A stretch of DNA of 64,000 bases from Thereva unica (lineage: Eukaryota; Arthropoda; Insecta; Diptera; Therevidae), in NCBI GenBank assembly GCA_949987705.1, contig CATLJY010000058.1:44772-108771 (forward strand). Direction: 5' to 3'. This document shows, piece by piece, positions 57,035 to 64,000 of this stretch. The notes beneath the pieces were generated by a model that saw only the letters and a list, made by a program, of their open reading frames with translations, was not told the DNA's origin and ran no database searches. The stretch's first letter is position 1. Each line of letters starts with the position of its first letter. The position numbers and the translations under genes are program-made.

Positions 57035-60000
57035 GAGTCTACTGCATTGCTTATTGTATTCTACTTATCATACCCTTTAATTTGATACCCATGTCGAGGT
57101 GGTTGTGAAGAAAGTGGTACCCCGCCCTCTTGAGACGGCCGCCATGGATCTAAAGATATATTTTGTATACTACATTGCTTATTGTATTGCACTTAACATA
57201 CCCTTTCATTTGATACCCATGTTGAGGTGGTTGTGAAGAAAATGGTAATCCGGCCTCTTGAGACGGCCGCCATGGATCTAAAGATATATTTTGTATACTA
57301 CATTGCTTATTGTATTCTACTTATCATTCCCTTTCATTTGATACCCATGTCGAGGTGGTTGTGAAGAAAGTGGTACCCCGCCCTCTTGAGACGGCCGCCA
57401 TGGATCCTAAGATATATTTTGTATACTACATTGCTTATTGTATTCTACTTAACATACCCTTTCATTTGATACCCATGTTGAGGTGGTTGTGAAGTGGTAA
57501 TCCGGCCTCTTGAGACGGCCGCCATGGATCTAAAGATATATTTTGTATACTACATTGCTTATTGTATTCTGCTTATCATACCCTTTCATTTGATACCCAT
57601 GTCGAGGTGGTTGTGAAGAAAGTGGTACCCCGCCCTCTTGAGACGGCCGCCATGGATCCTAAGATATATTTTGTATACTACATTGCTTATTGTATTCTAC
57701 TTAACATACCCTTTCATTTGATACCCATGTTGAGGTGGTTGTGAAGAAAGTGGTAATCCGGCCTCTTGAGACGGCCGCCATGGATCTAAAGATATATTTT
57801 GTATACTACATTGCTTATTGTATTCTGCTTATCATACCCTTTCATTTGATACCCATGTCGAGGTGGTTGTGAAGAAAGTGGTACCCCGCCCTCTTGAGAC
57901 GGCCGCCATGGATCTAAAGATATATTTTGTATACTACATTGCTTATTGTATTGTACTTAACATACCCTTTCATTTGATACCCATGTTGAGGTGGTTGTGA
58001 AGAAAATGGTAATCCGGCCTCTTGAGACGGCCGCCATGGATCTAAAGATATATTTTGTATACTACATTGCTTATTGTATTCTACTTATCATTCCCTTTCA
58101 TTTGATACCCATGTCGAGGTGGTTGTGAAGAAAGTGGTACCCCGCCCTCTTGAGACGGCCGCCATGGATCCTAAGATATATTTTGTATACTACATTGCTT
58201 ATTGTATTCTACTTAACATACCCTTTCATTTGATACCCATGTTGAGGTGGTTGTGAAGAAAGTGGTAATCCGGCCTCTTGAGACGGCCGCCATGGATTTA
58301 AAGATATATTTTGTATACTACATTGCTTATTGTATTCTACTTATCATACCCTTTCATTTGATACCCATGTCGAGGTGGTTGTGAAGAAAGTGGTACCCCG
58401 CCCTCTTGAGACGGCCACCATGGATCTAAAGATAGATTTTGTATACTACATTGCTCATTGTATTGTACTTAACATACCCTTTCATTTGATACCCATGTTG
58501 AGGTGGTTGTGAAGAAAGTGGTAATCCGGCCTCTTGAGACGGCCGCCATAGATCTAAAGATATATTTTGTATACTACATTGCTTATTGTATTCTACTTAT
58601 CATACCCTTTCATTTGATACCCATGTCGAGGTGGTTGTGAAGAAAGTGGTACACCGCCTTCTTGAGACGGCCGCCATGGATCCTAAGATATATTTTGTAT
58701 ACTACATTGCTTATTGTATTCTGCTTATCATACCCTTTCATTTGATACCCATGTCGAGGTGGTTGTGAAGAAAGTGGTACCCCGCCCTCTTGAGACGGCC
58801 GCCATGGATCCTAAGATATATTTTGTATACTACATTGCTTATTGTATTCTACTTAACATACCCTTTCATTTGATACCCATGTTGAGGTGGTTGTGAAGAA
58901 AGTGGTAATCCGGCCTCTTGAGACGGCCGCCATGGATCTAAAGATATATTTTGTATACTACATTGCTTATTGTATTCTGCTTATCATACCCTTTCATTTG
59001 ATACCCATGTCGAGGTGGTTGTGAAGAAAGTGGTACCCCGCCCTCTTGAGACGGCCGCCATGGATCTAAAGATATATTTTGTATACTACATTGCTTATTG
59101 TATTGTACTTAACATACCCTTTCATTTGATACCCATGTTGAGGTGGTTGTGAAGAAAATGGTAATCCGGCCTCTTGAGACGGCCGCCATGGATCTAAAGA
59201 TATATTTTGTATACTACATTGCTTATTGTATTCTACTTATCATTCCCTTTCATTTGATACCCATGTCGAGGTGGTTGTGAAGAAAGTGGTACCCCGCCCT
59301 CTTGAGACGGCCGCCATGGATCCTAAGATATATTTTGTATACTACATTGCTTATTGTATTCTACTTAACATACCCTTTCATTTGATACCCATGTTGAGGT
59401 GGTTGTGAAGAAAGTGGTAATCCGGCCTCTTGAGACGGCCGCCATGGATTTAAAGATATATTTTGTATACTACATTGCTTATTGTATTCTACTTATCATA
59501 CCCTTTCATTTGATACCCATGTCGAGGTGGTTGTGAAGAAAGTGGTACCCCGCCCTCTTGAGACGGCCACCATGGATCTAAAGATAGATTTTGTATACTA
59601 CATTGCTCATTGTATTGTACTTAACATACCCTTTCATTTGATACCCATGTTGAGGTGGTTGTGAAGAAAGTGGTAATCCGGCCTCTTGAGACGGCCGCCA
59701 TAGATCTAAAGATATATTTTGTATACTACATTGCTTATTGTATTCTACTTATCATACCCTTTCATTTGATACCCATGTCGAGGTGGTTGTGAAGAAAGTG
59801 GTACACCGCCTTCTTGAGACGGCCGCCATGGATCCTAAGATATATTTTGTATACTACATTGCTTATTGTATTCTACTTAACATACCCTTTCATTTGATAC
59901 CCATGTTGAGGTGGTTGTGAAGAAAGTGGTAATCCGGCCTCTTGAGACGGCCGCCATGGATCTAAAGATATATTTTGTATACTACATTGCTTATTGTATT

Positions 60001-60472
60001 GCACTTAACATACCCTTTCATTTGATACCCATGTTGAGGTGGTTGTGAAGAAAGTGGTAATCCGGCCTCTTGAGACGGCCGCCATGGATCTAAAGATATA
60101 TTTTGTATACTACATTGCTTATTGTATTCTACTTATCATACCCTTTCATTTGATACCCATGTCGAGGTGGTTGTGAAGAAAGTGGTACCCCGCCCTCTTG
60201 AGACGGCCGCCATGGATCCTAAGATATATTTTGTATACTACATTGCTTATTGTATTCTACTTAACATACCCTTTCATTTGATACCCATGTTGAGGTGGTT
60301 GTGAAGAAAGTGGTAATCCGGCCTCTTGAGACGGCCGCCATGGATCTAAAGATATATTTAGTATACTACATTGCTTATTGTATTCTACTTATCATACCCT
60401 TTCATTTGATACCCATGTCGAGGTGGTTGTGAAGAAAGTGGTACACTGCCTTCTTGAGACGGCCGCCATGGA
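57035..60472 (+). repeat. Tandem array of 128-bp units with 1152-bp higher-order repeat
   Basis: About 27 units. Two variants alternate to give a 256-bp dimer through most of the array. The stretch 57562-58713 recurs as 58714-59865, nine units long, with the same order of private variants (for example TTATCATTCCC, GATAGATTTTG and ACACCGCCTTC). One 124-bp unit near 57494 has lost four bases. Confidence 0.95.
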
Positions 60473-60621
60473 TCATTTTAGTTTCAATAGCGTCATGGCC
60501 TACCTATTGTTTGACAGCTGCGTAAATTTGAAATTTTCATTAAATGTAGTGATTCAATTTAATGACAATTTTACATTTGTCAAACAATAGGTAGGCCATG
60601 AAGCTATTGAAACTAAAATGA
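60473..60621. repeat. 149-bp hairpin, copy 3
   Basis: Equal in length and nearly in sequence to 30086-30234. One loop base differs (TGTAGTGATTC for TGTAATGATTC). Confidence 0.92.
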
Positions 60622-60803
60622 AGTGAAAATTCCTAAAATTACCATTTTTTTGTTTTTTCAGGCAATTTTTTTAATTTTTCTCTCCGTAAGAACCATCCTC
60701 GTACTTCAACGAATATTCGAAAAAAAAATTAGTCCAATAGGTCCAGCCGTTCTCGAGTTTTGCGCTTAGCAACACATTTAGCGATTCATTTTTATATTAT
60801 AGA

Positions 60804-61675
60804 TTTTTAGAGCCAAAGGAATTGAAAACAGTGAAAGCTGACAACATTCGTCTAAACCAAACTTCTAAATAAACATCAGAATGTCAAATATCTACAGAAA
60901 ATCGAGTTAAGTTATATTTATAGGTCATAACACTTCACGTGGCTAAACGTAGATGTATATTCCACACGGATTATAAACGTTCACCATTAATTGACAAGCA
61001 AAATCAAAATCTGAAAGTATTAACTTTCACTTTTAATGCGCAGTTTGTAATCAATATCCTATCATTAAATTAACCTCTATATTCAAAACAATTATTTATT
61101 TAAATTCTGTTCGCCACTTCACTACTTTATTGAATTCAACAAAAATGTTGGGTCTTACTGGAGCTAGTCGAAGTAACTTTAAAATAAAACATATTTAAAG
61201 GAACAAAAGAAAATTTAGTAGAGACATTGATTATCTATAAGTAGATACGTAACCTTGCTTGCGGGCTTTGGACATAGATGGCCTTACTTACACTGATTTC
61301 AAAAATCCATGTTAAAACTGAGACTCAAGAGCTTTCGAAATATATAAAAGCTGTCTATCGGTTTCGCTGCTTATGTACATTGAACTTTTGAATTCATGTA
61401 AGTATATAGCAATCGCATGAATTGGGATACTTGCGATTGCGCCTGCCGTTCTTTGAGACAAAATTTTCGGAATTTTTGTTGTTGTGTTGTTTAAAAACGA
61501 TTTTTCAGGTTTAGGAAAAAATTTAGTCGTGGAAGATTTTTATTTTGACATGAATATGTCTTATCCCTGGAGTCTATTTGAAAGAATGTGCGGAGACGAA
61601 AATCCTTACCATGACTCATTACTGTTTAGCATACTTTTAGGATAAATTTTAGAAGCAAATTAAATTTATATTTAA
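60804..61675. other. AT-rich sequence, probably gypsy leader and flank
   Basis: Continues the gypsy leader interrupted at 56877. Beyond about 61130 its identity is unclear (LTR or host DNA). No gene recognised. Confidence 0.4.
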
Positions 61676-61759
61676 TTCTGCATATTTTTGCTGTTTTTAT
61701 TGTTGTTGTTGTTTCTGTTGTTTTTGCTGTTTTTGTTGTTTTTGCTGTTTTTGTTGTTG
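61676..61759. repeat. T-rich minisatellite, left block
   Basis: Repeats of TTTTTGCTGTTTTTGTTG, the same as at 63264-64000, directly before the Helentron remnant. Confidence 0.85.
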
Positions 61760-63234
61760 ACGTGACAACGTCTATTAAAACGATGAATGCCGGCTGCATG
61801 CACGAAAAATGATGACTCATTGTCCCATTATGTCCCGTTATGTCCCGTTATACCGTAATAATTTTAAAAATTTGATCGTAGTAATCTTAAAAATTTGATT
61901 AAAATTGTCAATATTTAATTAAATTAAATTTGTCAAATTGTCAACAATAAGCAAAGCAAGCCAAACACTCTGTCTCCTAACTGGGTGCCGGTGTATAAGA
62001 AAATAGTGAACATTACACTGACGAAAACTGTGAAATGCAAACGAAGACATTTTCCTTGCGTTCCTGCTTGTGCTATTACCATTCACAAGTCGCAGGGTGG
62101 GACGTTTACTGTTATTGTTTATAAATACTCCTCGGAGCAACCACAACAGTTGGTGTACGTGGCGCTGAGTTGGGTAACGAATATAGACGGCTTGCACATC
62201 ATCACGGAAAAAGATGCGCCTTTTATCTTCAAACACGAAAGGGATGGGAACGACTCACAGACTACGCGAGATGTCCGTAACGAACACATTCGACTTCGTG
62301 GACACTTCGAAAGCAGTGAAATTTTGTGATGACGGTAACAACGCTGGGCAAACTGTAGTGACAAACCTTAATGTCCAGAGTTTGTCTGCGCACTTCGCCG
62401 ATATTGAAACGGGTCCCGTGATACCAAGATCGGATTATTTGGTATTGGTAGTGGCAATCTATCGAAAATTAACATCAACATCCACGGCCAAAGTTCTCCA
62501 CGTTGAATTGTCGGACACAACTCGTCTCATCAGAAACACAGGCGAAGGCGAGGTCTGCTTGGCTGAAATTACACACTTCACTGCTGATACAACGTTTAAA
62601 ATTATACTTGGCGCAGTGTATATTCATCCTGGAGCAAGTGTCTCAAACATTAGTGTATTGCTGCACCAAGCACTCTTTCCGTACGTGCATAACAGGCAGT
62701 ATGTGCATCCGATCATGCAAGTTGATACCAATGTACCAATTCTTCTTTGTGGCGACTTCAACACAAACGTGAAAAATGGTGATACATTCCTCAAATTAAT
62801 GAAGGATATGTACAATCTCGAATGCACATCAGATGTTACTAAGTCAACAACGCTGAGAGGAACAACCCTCGATTTGACTTTTTCAAGGCACATTACACTT
62901 GAAACACTCCCATTCACTTCATACTTTTCCTATCATCGACCTATCCTTAACAGAATAACACAGATTGCAAGAAGTTAAATATCAGACATGTATAAAAGCT
63001 GTAAATGAATTTGTTACTACACATTGTAACTTGTAAATAATCTGTTCATTTAAGTAATAAACATATTTGAATTCATTAGTGCAAATAAAAGCTAATTTAT
63101 CAATCAAAATGAATATTTCATTTCACTCCTTTTTGTATCCATACAAAATAATGATAATTTAATATAAATGATTCAATTTTATTAATAAAAGTATGCAATC
63201 ATTTCATCAATGTTTTCTCATGACGTTGTCACGT
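61760..63234 (+). mobile_element. Helentron (Helitron2-like) remnant
   Basis: A 13-bp inverted repeat, ACGTGACAACGTC at 61760-61772 and GACGTTGTCACGT at 63222-63234, frames a remnant coding for a PIF1 helicase end followed by an endonuclease-like domain, the Helentron gene order. Both sides are the same T-rich minisatellite. Helentrons are known to have subterminal inverted repeats and T-rich insertion sites; the Rep part is missing. Confidence 0.72.
61985..62978 (+). pseudogene. Helentron helicase C-terminus plus endonuclease domain
   Basis: From about 62045 the frame gives FPCVPACAITIHKSQGG and YVALSWVTNIDGLHI, the last motifs of a PIF1-like helicase. A frameshift near 62290 leads to AVKFCDDGNNAGQTVVTNL and NVQSLSAHFADIETGPVIP, the start of the apurinic-endonuclease-like domain found at the end of Helentron proteins. 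LLCGDFNTNVKNG and GTTLDLTF with FSYHRPIL supply the later Asp and His motifs. The catalytic ETW segment is not seen (YLVLVVAIYRK instead), so this domain is probably inactive as well. Confidence 0.83.
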
Positions 63235-63263
63235 TAAACAATCGTCCGTAAACCCTCTTTACA
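63235..63263. other. Helentron 3' flank
   Basis: Short sequence ACAATCG..ACAGACAACAAA between the inverted repeat and the minisatellite. May belong to the Helentron end. Confidence 0.4.
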
Positions 63264-64000
63264 GACAACAAATTTTTTTTTTGTTTTTGTTGTTTTTGCT
63301 GTTTTTGTTGTTTTTGCTGTTTTTGTTGGTTTTGTGTTATTTGTTGTTTTTGCTGTTTTTGTTGGTTTTGTGTTATTTGTTGTTTTTGCTGTTTTTGTTG
63401 GTTTGGTTGTTTTTGCTGTTTTTGTTGTTTTTATTGGTTTGGTCGTTTTTGTTGATTTTGCTGTTTTTGTTGTTTTTGTTGCTTTTGCTGTTTTTGTTGT
63501 TTTTGTTGCTTTTGCTGTTTTTGTTGTTTTTGCTGTTTTTGTTGTTTTTGTTGCTTTTGCTGTTTTTGTTTTTTTGCTGTTTTTGCTGTTTTTGTTGTTT
63601 TTGTTGTTTTTGTTGCTTTTGCTGTTTTTGTTTTTTTGCTGTTTTTGTTGTTTTTGTTGCTTTTGCTGTTTTTGTTGTTTTTGCTGTTTTTGTTGTTTTT
63701 GTTGTTTTTGTTGTTTTTGCTGTTTTTGTTGTTTTTGTTGCTTTTGCTGTTTTTGTTGTTTTTGTTGTTTTTGCTGTTTTGTTCTTTTTGTTGTTTTTGC
63801 TGTTTTTGTTGTTTTTGCTGTTTTTGTTGTTTTTGCTGTTTTTGTTGTTTTTGCTGTTTTTGTTGTTTTTGCTGTTTTTGTTGATTTTGTGTTCTTTGTT
63901 GTTTTTGCTGTTTTCTTTGTTTTTGTTGTTTTTGCTGTTTTTGTTGGTTTGGTTGTTTTTGTTGTTTTTGCTGTTTTTGTTGTTTTTATTGGTTTGGTCG
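63264..64000. repeat. T-rich minisatellite, right block, runs off the window
   Basis: More than 700 bp of interleaved TTTTTGTTG and TTTTTGCTG units with a few TTTTATTGG or TTGGTTTGG variants. On the complement it reads as CAACAAAAACAGCAAAAA. The open frames it produces (Leu/Phe/Cys runs) are not genes. Confidence 0.95.

Larger units (their letters stand above)
56878..60803 (-). mobile_element. Helitron with 128-bp satellite (5' type A, 3' type II)
   Basis: The minus strand starts TCTATAATATAAAAATGAAT (60803) and ends CACCGGGTCCCAGCTAG (56878), between A (56877) and T (60804). Its 5' end matches the 25259 element and its 3' end matches the 27384 element. It contains the 149-bp hairpin (60473-60621) and the longest array in the window. 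No coding genes. Confidence 0.92.
53876..61130 (-). mobile_element. Gypsy-group LTR element relic, interrupted by a Helitron
   Basis: The minus strand reads gag (56453-55135), protease (about 54990), the start of RT, then directly the end of RT and RNase H to 53876, where LINE copy 2 begins. The RT core is deleted. Upstream, the leader is cut by the Helitron 56878-60803 and continues to about 61130. A possible primer-binding site (minus TGGCGAACAGAATTT, about 61104-61118) is weak, and no LTR pair lies in the window. Confidence 0.75.

Noticed and set aside
61104..61118. TGGCGAACAGAATTT (minus) as a firm primer-binding site of the gypsy relic
   Set aside because: Plausible in position, but no LTR end (CA) directly precedes it and no second LTR is in the window, so I kept it only as a possibility.
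63264..64000. Leu/Phe/Cys-repeat open frames
   Set aside because: They come from a T-rich minisatellite and change with small unit differences.

Overview
The window is a eukaryotic, almost certainly arthropod and probably dipteran insect, transposon graveyard. I found no host gene, rRNA or tRNA. The insect call rests on the mix of families seen: Tigger, Tc1, RTE-like, CR1/Jockey-group and Jockey LINEs, several gypsy-group LTR elements, canonical Helitrons and a Helentron. It also rests on abundant (TA)n and TATG-type microsatellites; the fly-level call is an inference. Everything long in the window is a mobile element, a satellite array carried by one, or AT-rich spacer, as in pericentromeric or sex-chromosome heterochromatin.

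Layout. 1-800 spacer ending in (CT)n(TA)n. 802-3086 a Tigger (pogo) DNA transposon with a broken transposase. 3089-6351 a coding but decayed Helitron. 7399-15020 LINE copy 1 (+), which carries a hAT-like MITE (8155-8691) and an RTE-type LINE with an open 986-codon ORF (11439-14726). 15083-16750 a Tc1-like relic with two MITEs. 16761-23198 a Helitron loaded with a 118-bp tandem repeat and split by a second, opposite copy of the same family, making a 6-kb palindrome. 23222-24121 and 24210-25167 two inverted-repeat elements. 25259-27363 (+) and 27384-30419 (-) two Helitrons carrying a different, 128-bp array, facing each other.

30484-44556 is a gypsy-like LTR element (+) split by a second LTR element (34958-43516, -). 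That one contains the LTR, leader and partial gag of a third (36068-38387, -), and an 805-bp MITE inside one LTR. 44589-45250 holds a half foldback copy and an odd GC-rich patch. 45251-53875 is LINE copy 2 (-), into which a Harbinger-like MITE (itself hit by a 118-bp-array Helitron, 46710-49733) and a 5'-truncated Jockey element (51167-52157) have inserted. 53876-61130 is a deleted gypsy element (-) interrupted by the longest 128-bp-array Helitron (56878-60803). 61760-63234 is a Helentron remnant (helicase plus endonuclease) inside a T-rich minisatellite that runs to the window end.

How the parts relate. Empty sites in paralogous copies inside the same window confirm most insertions: the RTE-like LINE, Jockey, hAT-MITE and Harbinger-MITE insertions into the LINE, and Helitron into Helitron. 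The most interesting system is the Helitron set. Three elements share one payload (a 149-bp hairpin plus a 128-bp satellite) but swap 5' and 3' ends. The satellite unit can be traced to the 5' subterminal region of the coding Helitron at 3089-6351, whose own 3' end shows serial, partly decayed terminators. Together they look like a fossil series of how rolling-circle transposons lose and gain ends and generate satellite DNA.
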